From: Epiperipatus broadwayi
Lineage: Eukaryota; Onychophora; Udeonychophora; Euonychophora; Peripatidae
Length of the DNA stretch: 64,000 bases
Assembly (NCBI GenBank): GCA_028023455.1
Contig: JAQFVV010000049.1
Location: 5,323,149-5,387,148 of the forward strand
Direction: 5' to 3'
This document shows, in pieces, positions 1 to 10,842 of the stretch; position 1 is the first letter of the stretch, and each line of letters starts with the position of its first letter. The translations under genes and the position numbers were made by a program. The notes under the pieces are model-generated. The model was not told the DNA's origin. It made no database searches and was given only the letters and a program-made list of their open reading frames with translations.

Positions 1-2029
1 AGTTTTAAAAAAAATTATAAAAGTTTTATAAATACAGTGCTAATTTATTTATAATCCCTATTGACCCACGCTCATTTACTATCAAAAATCAAAAATCTAT
101 AAGAAAAAGTATTGGGACTTTATACTAAAAATATAACAAACTTAACTAGGAGAATTACTGTTGATAAAAGTAATATATTGGACTATATATTTAAATTGAT
201 TTTTTATTTTTAAACAAATATTTTAAAGAAAGATAAATACTTCTTTATGAAGAAAATTTTTAAATTATAAATTTAAGTATATACTTTAAAGATATGAATT
301 AAAATATAAAGATTTTAAGTCTTTTTAAAACACTAAATTTCGATAGTTTTAAAAGGCAACTAAAATCAAATTTAATTGTAAAAAATACCTGTAAATAAAA
401 TATTATATAATAAATCTGCTCGTACAGAAGAATTTAGAAATTAATCTTACCTAAATATTTTAAAGAAAAATAAGTATACTGGATACAAGTCAATTTATAA
501 TAATTAAATAAGAACATTATAAACTATTACTATCTAGAAATAATAACTTTTAAATAATTTTTTTAAAGAAATGAACACCTATAAACTATTTTAATTATTA
601 TTTTTTTTTATGGGAACTTATTTTATTTTTAAAAAAACCTTTATTTATTTCATAAAAACTTTTAAAACAAGTGAAGAAAAGGAATAATGTTAAAGTTTAG
701 GAAAAAGAAAATTATTGAAAGAAGAACGTTGGATTTTAGTAACATATTTTTTTTCTTAACTAACATAGATATTTAATTATTTATTGATCTATTAAAGATA
801 AGAGAGGTACATTTTTTTTTTTTAAAAAGTAACTAAATATTAATATAACACTTAATTTCATAAAGTTTATTTTTATATAATTATACAACACGTAATATTT
901 TAAAGAATAATGTTAGTATAAGTGAAATTATTTTGTAAAACTATAAACCTGGAGGAATCTTGGATATAAATTGGAGTATCATTTATTAAAAATTATATAA
1001 TAATAATAATTTAAGTATTTCTTTTTTTGATCAACAAATTTATATTGAAGAAGTATAAGTATTTAAAGAATATACCATAATATTAGTAATAACAGTTTTA
1101 TTTTAATATCTACTTTAAATTTATGATATAAATTTATTACAATGTAATAAGAGAACCAGAAATAATTATATGATTTTTCGAATAAGTTTTAATGTTTTTT
1201 ACAATATTAGAATTTGATTTATTATATTAGTATGGTTTTTATATTTCTTTTGTTAATAAGAGTTAAAAATATCTATATTTTTATTTTATTAGATAAGTTA
1301 AATTAATTTTATATAGAAATTTATATTTTGGTTGAAGGGTTTATCGTATATAGGTGATGAGGTATAAGAGAGTTTGGATAGTCATATTTTTTTTTAAAAA
1401 TTGGTAAGTTGTTACTGAAGTTAAATAAGGTTAAAATGATATTTGTAGATAAAATTTTATTAGGAAGGAATAGGAATAACAAGTAGAGAAGAGTAGTGTT
1501 TAAATAGAAAAGAATCATAAATTTATTTTAATATATACTTTATAAAATTGAAGTGTTGTAATTTAAAATATTATTTTAAGAAAAGAACATATATGTTTAT
1601 ATTTGTAAGACATAATTATAAAATTACATCAGATTGAAGTAAATAATTATATAATCAATAAATGTTATTATATTATAAAGTTATATCAGTCTATACATTA
1701 GTTGATATTTGATTAATGCTAATAGTAAATGTAATACATACTAGTACATTATAATAGAAATAGCAATAATACTTAAGGGAAGTAGCATTTTAATTGTTAA
1801 AGTTTATTTTACATATGCTACATAAGTGATATTTTACTAAAACCTCTTTGTACTAATGATGACAAATGATATCTATTAAGATATAAGTTTACAAACTTAA
1901 TTAAATGTTACTGATAAAACATTTAAGAAATGTATAGATTATCTATTTATGATTATGGAAATAGTAACAGTGTAAAAATCTTGTATTATTATTTTTCTTA
2001 TTTTATTTTCTTTGGTTTCCACTTGTAAT
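1..2029. other. AT-rich stretch, no gene seen
   Basis: I see no coding frame, RNA gene or recognisable repeat here. It is low-complexity AT-rich DNA with many A/T runs, and the only open frame (about 65 codons, minus strand near 1321-1518) has a composition explained by the base bias. Confidence 0.6.
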
Positions 2030-2810
2030 GTAAATAATGTATATAAGTTGTTTATTAAAGTTGATGTAAATAAATTTGTTTAAGTTGTTTTAAAAGTGTG
2101 TCGGATTCATTATTTTACACCACAGCATTTGACAACAGATAATTTGAATAAACATAATATTTGCACAATGTGAATTTATTATTATTATTTTAAAAAGAAA
2201 CACAGTATTTTCTTAAGATAATTTATAGAAATTGATTGACATTAACATATAATATTATAATGGTCACAAGGTAATTATAATGCACAATATAAGAGTATAA
2301 TATTATTTATTGCCACATATTATTAAATTATAAGATTTAGTATATTTTAATTAAGATACTGTATGAAAATGAAAGACATGTAGATGATTCACTTATTTTC
2401 TTAATGATTAATAGTATAATAAAATAGATAAGATTAATTTATATACTAGAAATTATTATTGTTAGTTATTATTATTATGATAAGTTAGGTGTAGTTAGGT
2501 TTGATATTAAATCCCTTATCATGCCTATCTGCAAGAAGTATTATTACTTTAAGATAATTAAAAGAACCTGAGATTATTTAATTACATTTCCTTAATAAAA
2601 GATTGAGATTTATTTATTATTATTATTGAAGTTAGTTAATTTTTATAAAAGACATAAGAGTGTTGTAGATGTAGTAATGAGATAATAAAGAGGTAATAGT
2701 ATTCTTATGCCATTGAGATAATGTCTTGGGAAGACATTAGCTCAATGTAAATTCAATTACCACTTGTAACTTCCTTCATAGTCTCATGATTTTAATAAAT
2801 ACTTATTTAA
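2030..2810 (+). repeat. Interspersed repeat family 'alpha', copy 1
   Basis: This segment matches, in opposite orientation, the segment at about 31,395-32,230. Shared landmarks, in order, are TTAAGTTGTTTTAAAAG near 2080, ATCCCTTATCATGCC near 2511, AACCTGAGATTAT near 2566, TTCTTATGCCATTGAGATA near 2702, TAGCTCAATGT near 2738 and GTCTCATGA near 2781. Similarity is patchy, as expected for old copies. No protein is encoded. The part near 2090-2150 could be the end of an LTR (AATAAA motifs followed by a CA-rich stretch), but that is speculation; the family is unidentified. Confidence 0.6.
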
Positions 2811-4685
2811 TTAGTACATGATATTGAACCATATTAATTTTGGTTAGTTATAATAAACCGATAAGATATAGTATTATAAAAATATATTAATGATAGTTAT
2901 ACATATTTTAGCTGAGCAAACGATTAATTGAGCTAGTCATATTCAAGTTATATTATATATCGGGAAGTGAGGGTACAATATATAAGTGTGTATGCGTCTA
3001 TTTAAATGTAAAAATAATAATAATAATAATAATGCTAGTTCTTCTTTTAAAATTTAAAATAGACAATATTATTTATTGTAAAGATATGGGTTATCTCACC
3101 CTATATGTATATTTAGTGAGGCATGCATTTGGGAAAATAAATATCTCAGCAGTAGTATTTTTTTTGCCTCTTTAGCATTTTATAGTTAAGATTCATATTT
3201 GAAATACTTGGGCATTTTATAGCCTATAAGATATGGTTGTCGGAATTCTCCATTATTACTTATTAAAGACAGGTTTAGGAAAAACATCTATGCAGATATA
3301 AATTAATGCTTTTAATGGGCAAATATATCAGTAGCTTGATACATTGATCTGTGCCTATATGGCTTTTAATAATAAAATATGTTGAGTATTGCTATGCGGT
3401 CTGCCACGGGGATATTTTACCAATGTTAGCGATACAAGATAGACATGCCTTTCTTTGAGCCGATGAATGGGTATACTCTATACAGATAGTGATTCAAAAC
3501 CCACGCTCTATTATTTCCTGCACAAGCCAAGCTGAATGCGGATGTGTTACTATAGGAATATATACATTACTGCTCGACAAAGAAGATTGGACCATGTTTG
3601 CCAATGTTAATAATATAGCCAGCACAGGATTCAAACCCCGACGCTACTGAATGCTGTAATTAGATTTCTTAATCATACCTGTTGTTAATTCTGTGGGAAA
3701 TGGATAAGCCATATTTTTCATATAATTATTAATAATAAAGGGTAATAAAATTATGCTTTTGTCCATAACTCCTGCTGAGAAGACTAACAATAAAATATTA
3801 TAATGACAAATACATATATACACTACTTCCCCTATGTATGTAAACACACGCATAAATTTATTATATATATTCATTTGGCCTCTAACTTAATATAACCAGG
3901 TGTTGTGTTTACTCTCCAAAATTGGCATATTAATTTTATAGTGGCATATTTCTTGAAAAATATTATCACTCTCAATATAAAATTTCGTTTTATGCTGACA
4001 TACAGTATAATACTGATTATTTACTGTGCGTGTAACTATCACTTATAGTTAATTTTTTTTTTTTGTATTGAATCACAATTGTTATTGTCATGAAATTCAG
4101 TATGATTTCATTGTAACACACACACGCACATCTAATACTGAGGTTCATTATTGTAATTATTATTTTATATATTTCACAACCTTAATTGTCATTATTGACA
4201 GGTAACCTCTTTGTAAAATCATATATTTATTTTCATGATATTGAAATTATGTACTATGATCACTATTGATCATCAAACATTGTAATTGTTATTTATTTTT
4301 TTGGTTTAAAAAATGTAATCCCATACATGGATCATGATTAGATCCAAACATGATTGTTATTTATTATATTTTCTAATTGTATTAATAAATTGTATATATC
4401 TATACCGTTTTCATGTCATTCCCTGGTTCATTATATCCACTCATCTATATCCACACTTGATTAAATCATATGTATATATTCAAAACCTATGAAATATTAA
4501 TAATAATAGTTTAAGCTATATCAAAGTATTTAGTAGTGAGTATTTTAGATTAAATTAATAAAATCTAGTGCATGATAGGCTAAGTGTAATTTGAGAGTCC
4601 TTGTTTCTACCCTGACCACCGGGACCGAAGAAAAACAATGACCATTAGTAGCATCAGGAGCATTGGTTGGATAGGGGAGATTTTT
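2811..4685. other. No gene seen; a less AT-rich patch at 3400-3660
   Basis: Mostly AT-rich DNA with (AAT)n near 3010-3032. Between 3400 and 3660 the base composition is less extreme, and the words CCAATGTTA and GATTCAAA recur twice (about 3421/3491 and 3601/3629). This suggests a decayed short repeat, possibly with tRNA T-arm-like motifs. I found no open frame with protein-like content. Confidence 0.4.
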
Positions 4686-4768
4686 GGAGCACTGGCAAAT
4701 AGGTTAAAGCTTAGTACTGTTCCACGACTACCATCTCCCGAACATACTGGGTTTGAAGTACTTTTGCT
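4686..4768 (+). ncRNA. tRNA-like sequence (class II-like; SINE head or tRNA pseudogene)
   Basis: An A-box-like stretch (TGGCAAATAGGTTAAAGC, from 4693) is followed about 56 bases later by a B-box-like stretch (GGGTTTGAAG, from 4749). That spacing fits a tRNA with a long variable arm (Ser/Leu type). The surrounding 4590-4790 region is clearly less AT-rich than its neighbours. The acceptor stem does not pair convincingly, so this is more likely a tRNA-derived SINE head or pseudogene than a functional tRNA. Confidence 0.35.
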
Positions 4769-5242
4769 AGGTCTCTGAATCTTGTTGGCTAATCATACGA
4801 TTCTGAACGTTACAATATATCTTAAAATTATTGTTTCAAATAGTTAGCCCATAAGTAACCTAGTTAGAAATCAGCATTAGTTAATAAATTAGCTAGGTTT
4901 TCTGAGATAGAGGTTAAATTAAGATGAAAATTATTTTAATCTATCTAAAAATTGGCAAAGCTTGCAATTAAAACATTTGTTACTAATTTTGTATCTTAAC
5001 TGGAGATTAAAACCAAGAGAAAAATTAAATTGTGAAGTTTGACCATTTGGCAGGAACTATTGCACATTCCATATTGGTTTTTTTTGTGAAGAGAATTGTA
5101 GAGATTTTATCACAATATCAAATAAGCAAAAAATAATGTAGAATTAAACTCACCATAAAAAAAATGAAAGAAAAGAAAAAACACAAGCTATAATGTTTAA
5201 AAAAAAATGCGATTTTGAAGTTACGCGATTCACGTTTCTCCA

Positions 5243-5330
5243 GAAGTCGAACTCCAATAATGCGCTATTACTTTAAATAATAAATTTTGCATATATTGAA
5301 AGTAATAGCACATTATTGGAATTCGATTTT
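5243..5330. repeat. 88-bp imperfect hairpin
   Basis: The left arm (GAAGTCGAACTCCAATAATG...) and right arm (...CATTATTGGAATTCGATTTT) are inverted complements over about 32 bases with few mismatches, around a 24-base AT-rich loop. It may be a small MITE or a hairpin inside a larger degraded repeat. No target duplication was identified. Confidence 0.65.
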
Positions 5331-6464
5331 CATCATAGTAATTTCAATATTTTCAGAGCTTTATAATAGTAAGATTTTATGCAATAATGAAATTAAAATC
5401 ATGATTTTCACATTTTATGTATACACATTAAATTTTACAAGATTATAATGTAAATTTGTTCAAACATTGTGCGTGTTAATTTTGCATTTTAAATCACATT
5501 CTGTTTTTGCTTTTTAAAAAAGAACGTAATCAATTATTAATCATTTAGTGTCCGCAAGTTTATTTTTAAAAGGTGAGTAATAACAGTGGGCACAATTAGA
5601 ATTGAAAATTGAAAAATTAAGACAGAAATAAGAATTTAATTTTTAGTTGTTAGATTAATTATGAATTACATTGTCACCAGAAAACCATTAACACAACATG
5701 AGAGTAACGTTGGCACTAGTTGTATTTCCTCTTGTGCAGAATCTGATTTTTTACCAGTTTACAAACAAACCTGTTTATCGGCAAATAACGATAATAATTA
5801 AAACGTGTATGAAAAATGTAAATTACTGTAAATTATGCATAAAAATATATTGTTTTGAATAAAATTAAATATTATAGTTAAAAAAAGTTTGTCTTGTATC
5901 AATTTTTTTCAAATTTGAAATTTTTTATTAGACATATTTTATTTCCTTATTTTTCTTGCGCAAATTTTAAAGTAATTTTATGTTGGTGCTTTGCTTTTAC
6001 ATGATTTTTGAAAAATCACAGTTCGCATACCCCTTTTTTCAACATATGTTACATCTATTTTTGCATGATTTCATTTGTGCATGTTTTCTGAGGAACCTAT
6101 CTATTGCTTAAAATGAGACCCAGGTGTACTAACAATTTTTTTTGAAACTTTTTCTTTTATAAGTATGATAAATAAATGGAGATATTGTTTTTATTACTTT
6201 TAATATATGTATATATATATTAATCATTTTTAAACAAATATTAATGATATTTAAATATATACAAATGATTGCAGAAAGGTTTGTGATAATGCTATTTTAA
6301 TAATAATTGCTTATTAGATTATTTCCTTCATCTATTATTAAATGTCTTTAAAAAAGTTTTTAAATTTTATTTAAACTTTCCAATTACATTCAGTTGTTAT
6401 TATTAACACATGGTTACTATGTTATCAATGATGAATTGTATTAGTTTTCTGTTTTGTCAAGTAT
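5331..6464. other. No gene seen
   Basis: AT-rich sequence without open frames of note. The 5980-6130 part is slightly less AT-rich but matches nothing else in the window that I could find. Confidence 0.4.
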
Positions 6465-7024
6465 TGCTGGTCTAATAAATGATAATACTAGCTTGACAAT
6501 TGAATCTGGATCTTCAGATTTTTGAATATTAAAATTTTAAGGGAATGCTGTAATCAACTGGGCTATTCTTGCAAATGCATAGGCCAATAGAAATTTCATA
6601 TACTTATCTATTTAAGATTCTCTTGATTTCTCCAATTTTTCTTAAGAGCAACATTTGTCATACTAGGTTGAATATGAGTTATTTAATATTGTCATGTGAG
6701 AAACTTCTTTGAGTTTTCTTTTTTGTACTTTTCCTTTTCTATCCAATACTTTTGTATTATCTAATCAAATATATTTTCATTCATACGTATATGGTTTTCT
6801 GCATTAGATACTTCTGTTGTTATTTTACTGACTTTTAATCACTTTTCAATAAGGTAACCAATCTCTCTAATATACATCCTTCCACAACTCCATGTCATTT
6901 CATAGATGAAGTTTCTATTTTTTTACATTTCAAGTTTAGACTTTGTAGATATTAGAATACCAGGAATAACAAACTAAAGAAAATCAACAAATATAAAACA
7001 TCAGAACAATATTTCAAAGTCATA
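6465..7024 (-). mobile_element. Penelope-like element fragment (family beta), GIY-YIG part, minus copy
   Basis: Read on the minus strand, 6910-6845 gives IYEMTWSCGRMYIREIGYLIE, the typical start of a Penelope GIY-YIG domain (consensus IYEI-C-CG-YIGET-R), with the YIG glycine replaced by Arg and several downstream stops. Nucleotide similarity to the plus-strand copy at 7524-8040 covers the whole fragment. Shared landmarks are AAACTTGAAAT, ACATGACAAT, AAATTGGAGAAATCA and GAAATTTCTATTG. Only the C-terminal nuclease part of the element remains; no RT is present. The fragment ends in a tRNA-like segment (6495-6570). The head-to-head arrangement with the other copy is known for Penelope elements, where inverted partial dimers are common. 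Confidence 0.65.
6495..6570 (-). ncRNA. tRNA-like segment at the 3' side of Penelope copy beta-minus
   Basis: On the minus strand an A-box-like motif (TAGCCCAGTTGATTACAGCA, 6565-6546) is followed 58 bases on by a B-box-like motif (AGATTCAATTG, 6507-6497). Order and spacing match the segment at 7946-8013 next to the other Penelope copy, and combining the two gives better Pol III-like boxes than either alone. It looks decayed and is probably not a functional tRNA. Confidence 0.4.
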
Positions 7025-7032
7025 CTCTACAC

Positions 7033-7515
7033 CAGAGGTGTCCAACAAGTCGATTGTGATCCACCAGTCGATCGCAAAGCCATTTTTGGTCGATCGCGAG
7101 GGCAATCTGGCAAGAGCTATTGAGTAATGAGTGAAACAAATTAAGTCAAGATTTTCAAGTTTTTTTGTTATTTTTGTTTTTGTTCTAAATTTTTTTTTTA
7201 ATTCTAGATAGATGAAGTCTACTAAGTCGTATCATTATTGAAAATAATATTTTTAATCTTGATTTAATGTAACTAATTAGAATTAATAAATATTGTTAAT
7301 AATTACTCATGTTGCTTTAATTCCCCTGACATGAGTTTTTTGGCCCATTAAATAATTATTTTTTATTAGGTAGATTTATAAAAATGGTACATATTTCATA
7401 CCTTCCTCTGTTTAGACTATGCCTATGACAAGTCGATCATGCTATGACAAGTCGATCGCAAAACATTTTTAAAATAAAAAGTAGATCTCGTGAACACAAA
7501 AGTTGGCTACCCCTG
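7033..7515. mobile_element. Non-autonomous hAT element (483 bp) with perfect 8-bp TSD
   Basis: Terminal inverted repeats are CAGAGGTGTCCAAC at the left and GTTGGCTACCCCTG at the right (reverse complement CAGGGGTAGCCAAC). The element is flanked by identical 8-bp direct repeats CTCTACAC at 7025-7032 and 7516-7523. CAGNGGT...CAAC termini plus an 8-bp duplication are diagnostic of the hAT superfamily. Near each end is the subterminal motif GTCGATCGCAAA (about 7061 and 7451), a likely transposase-binding repeat. There is no coding capacity. It sits between two divergently oriented Penelope fragments. Confidence 0.88.
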
Positions 7516-7523
7516 CTCTACAC

Positions 7524-8040
7524 TATAATTTAAATTGTTTTCTAAACTACCCAAACTTGAAATATTGAAAAATAAATCCTGCATATATGAAATATCAAGA
7601 AAAATTGGAAGAAAGTATACTAGTGAGACCATTTGACCCATTGAAAGAGTACTAACTGAAGATTAGGTAATACATAACAGATGTGTCCAAAATAGCAAAG
7701 TATCTATCTACAAATAAACTTAAGTTCATTTGGTAAAGTGTAAAAATATTGGACAGAGAAGAAAAAGTGCAAAGAAAAAAATTCAATGAAACTGCTTACA
7801 TGACAATGGTAAATAACTTCATAAGTCAACCTAATGTGACAAAATATCATGTCTGGAAGACACTAATTAAATTCACTCTTAGGAAAAAGTGGAGAAATCA
7901 GGAGGATTGTAATAAAAATCAAAAATGAAATTTCTATTGAAAGAATAGCTCATTTGATTAGAATGTTATCTTAAAATTCAATATTCAAGAATCTAAGAAT
8001 ACAGGTTTGACTCTTATGCCAGTACTATAACTGGTCAGGC
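7524..8040 (+). mobile_element. Penelope-like element fragment (family beta), plus copy
   Basis: Plus-strand counterpart of 6465-7024. Near 7578-7640 the translation gives CIYEI...GRKYTSETI, the GIY-YIG start with C and G residues changed. From 7738 to 7928 a stop-free stretch gives VKILDREEKVQRKKFNETAY followed by VNNFISQPNV and KYHVWKTLI. The DRE, the basic stretch, the Glu of FNETAY and the NN are typical of the distal half of a Penelope GIY-YIG domain. RT is absent, so only the C-terminus survives. The fragment runs on into a tRNA-like segment shared with the minus copy. It is decayed, with stops upstream and short length. Confidence 0.7.
7940..8025 (+). ncRNA. tRNA-like segment at the 3' side of Penelope copy beta-plus
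   Basis: An A-box-like TAGCTCATTTGATTAGAATG (from 7946) is followed 58 bases later by a B-box-like GGTTTGACTC (from 8004). The minus-strand copy has the same arrangement. The T-stem pairs weakly and the A-to-B spacing is longer than in a class I tRNA. This is probably a tRNA-derived module of the repeat rather than a functional tRNA gene. Confidence 0.4.
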
Positions 8041-9339
8041 AAGTTCCATTTGAAGAAGAGAAGAGAATTAAAACACAACAAATATATTATATACTAACAT
8101 TTGTCGTACTAGCACTGACAGTTGAATGTAGTTGGAAAATTTAAATAAAGTTTAATTTTTTTTCTAAAAGCACTCAGTATTTAATGTTAGATGGTGAAAA
8201 TAATTCAATATATATTTATTAATGATATATATATATATATATATGCACGACGTCATTTATAAAAGAATTTCGCAGAATAGAAAAAGTGACTATATATAAT
8301 ATTGCACTTTCATTCCAAAGTTTATTATTTAAGCTTCGAGCTATACTTTGTTTCCATTAAATATATATAAAAAATAACGGTAATATTTTTCTTTAATTGA
8401 TGAGTTCAGATATATTTTATTTAATCAAGTGATATCTTAAAGGCTTTTCTAAATAATACAAACATCGGTTTAGATATAAAAAAAATCTTAACACGCAATA
8501 GATTAAAAAATATCTTGTGCAATTTTGATCAATTATGCCACAGAATATAAATAATATTTAGTATTGATTTCATTTATTCTGAATTATCACCTTCACTTTG
8601 ACATAAAATAAATTGAGAAATATTTTCACACTAAAATTATAACACTTTAGTGATTTCCTTAGAAAATCTTTCAGTTTTGCGGTCTCTCTGAGTGTGTATA
8701 TATATATGTAAAACAATTACAGAAACCGCTTAGGAGATGGATAATGCAAAATATCAAACGTAAGTTAAACATAGCTTTACGGCCCAAAATAAGCACAGAG
8801 AATTAAACGTTGTTCTCCTACAAAAGAACCCACGAAGGTGTGAAAAAGTAATTCGAAAACTAGAAACAAAATTCGACAAAAAATTTAAATATTTAGCATG
8901 GAATATGCCACAATATTTAATTCTGGACCTTGGTTTGTTGAAAGAGGGTGGTTAAATTCCCAAACGGAAATGGTCAGAAATTTGGGAACCACCTATGAAA
9001 ATGAAAAAAACAAAAAGGAAAATTGTTTGATAATGCAGCAACAGCATTAAAAACTGCTACTTAACCTCTGAATCCCTCATCTTGGTTGAAGAGCATCAAA
9101 GTACTCAAAACAAGGCTTGCTAAGAATGAAATTACATGTATGAAAAACAGGCAAAGGTCATAGCTTCCTACTGATAGATAATGACAAATCAAAAAGATAA
9201 TGTTGTTGCAAATTGCCATTTTAAAGTTTAATAGATTTAACAATTACAAAGTCAAAACCAAAAAAGACAATTTTATAATGTGCCTACTTAAAAATTATAC
9301 AAATGAATTATTTTGGAAGTGACAATACTTGTTAATGTA
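8041..9339. other. No clear gene; possible unrecognised 5' part of the next Penelope relic
   Basis: 8041-8660 is AT-rich with an (AT)n tract near 8225-8245. From about 8710 the sequence is less AT-rich, and short plus-strand stretches such as ETALRRW-like and KPRRCEK-like fragments suggest decayed coding DNA, perhaps the N-terminal region of the Penelope element beginning at about 9340. I cannot support a specific product. Confidence 0.3.
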
Positions 9340-10060
9340 CCCATCTTGCAATCTATTGCCTAGATTATTTACAAATATGAAAATGCCCAAGGAACAATAT
9401 CCACTTAGACTAATGATTGACTTTGGCAGAGCATACTACCATGAAACTTCCAAATTTTTATGCTAAAAGAAGAATTAGATTTTGGCAAACATACCATAAA
9501 ATTGTCATTCAAATTCATAGATATTATTAAAAGTACTACTATTTTTAAACTAGTATGGCCTCCGTTGATGTTACAGAACCCTATGGATCAGTTAACGATA
9601 AAATGTCAATAAAAATTATCAATGCATTATTAAGACACAAGAATACAAACACATATAGAAAGGAATTTATCATAGAGCTTTTAAATTGGATAGACAATGA
9701 CATTATGGTACATATAAAGGGCAAAAATATGAGATGACAGAATCTTGGCTAATGGGCTTATCAATTAGTTCAATTGTGTGTAGTCAGGCTCTGGATTACA
9801 AAGAAACAAATATAATAGACCCTATATTAAACACACAAAAAGTTGTTCATATATACATTACGTGGATAATGTATTTCATCTCAAAATATAATTAATAACA
9901 TATTTAGAGACTTGATCATAAATTTAGGCTTGAATTGGACAGTAGAATTCAAAGAAAATAATCTAATTCAATAGCTAGATTTAAAATTAGGGTGGAAACA
10001 ATGCACTCTAATATACAATGGTTCTAAAATCCTCATTTTTAAAGGATACATAGATGTAAA
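9340..10060 (+). pseudogene. Penelope-like reverse transcriptase remnant (family alpha)
   Basis: Several RT blocks of the Penelope type appear in order but in shifting frames. RLFTNMKMPKEQYPLRLMID followed by YYHETSKFL (about 9375-9465) corresponds to the 'PK-H-PLRPI' block. MASVDVTEPYGSVNDKMSI (from 9555) is the first catalytic-Asp block, with the expected 'SLDV-SLFTNVP' order. WLMGLSISSIVCSQALDYKE (about 9748-9807) is the 'G-MGSPLSP' block. HYVDNVFHL (9856-9882) stands at the YVDD motif, with the second Asp changed to Asn. LDLKLGW (near 9978) is the usual post-YVDD block. Stops and frameshifts separate all of these, so it cannot be functional. The 3' neighbour at 10,335 encodes the matching nuclease. 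Confidence 0.6.
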
Positions 10061-10334
10061 ATCTAAATTATGCATATCTCATAAATTTGCAGGGCTGAAA
10101 AACTTTTTATACCACAAATATTATTTGTGGCAATATGAATTAGATAGAACTGAGAATATTTAATAACTGACTTGATAAAAGTAGACATTTACAGAATGCA
10201 CATATATAGATATAGAGAGCAATTCAAAATAATTTATAAAACAGCTGATTGTAGAAACAATAAAAGCCAGATTACTTTTCCATATTTATTATGTATGAGT
10301 AATAAAATAGTACAAATATATTCTGACAAATTTA

Positions 10335-10718
10335 ATGTTGGATTTTAAAAAGGCTTATTATCAACACAAAGGAAAAAAATTTAACATTGGACTGGCCAAT
10401 GTGATCTATGCTGTACACTGCAACCAAAATGTCTGCCCATATGTATATTATGTTGTTATCAGGGTAAATCTTAGAAGTAGAATGACTCAACTTTTATTAA
10501 TGTATAAAAAATCTAAGATCAAGTCAGAAGCCATTAATTCCTCTGTTTTTCAAAATCATGAAAAAGGGCATGGCCATAATTGTGATCTGAGCATTGTTAA
10601 AGTTATGTTCAATGACAGAAATGATTGCAAACATAAAATAAAAGAGGTTTGGTTTATGACACAAAATAAATATGTAATGAACCAAATATCAAATAGCATT
10701 CAAATCAGCAAAAAATAA
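10335..10718 (+). pseudogene. Penelope-like GIY-YIG endonuclease domain (family alpha)
   Basis: This 127-codon open frame contains NVIYAVHCNQNVCPYVYYVV, then RVNLRSRMTQ, FQNHEKGHGHNCD, KIKEVWFM and YVMNQ. The order (I)IY, Cys-x4-Cys, Y-x-V at the YIG position, the basic R-x3-R, the His cluster, Glu and terminal Asn matches the GIY-YIG nuclease with Cys/His zinc knuckle that lies C-terminal to RT in endonuclease-positive Penelope elements. GIY and YIG themselves are degraded (VIY and YYV). It lies about 300 bp downstream of the RT remnant on the same strand, as expected. The frame stops normally before the gypsy LTR region. The ATG at 10,335 is only the first Met in the frame, because the real protein would be a fusion with RT. 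Confidence 0.65.
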
Positions 10719-10842
10719 TATTCTCAGCAGACTAACCATGAATATGATGCAAAAGCATTGAAAGTACACTCGATACAACAAATGTTACTAAATTTTATAT
10801 TTAACTCTGTATTAGTGTTTTACATTATGATATATATATATA

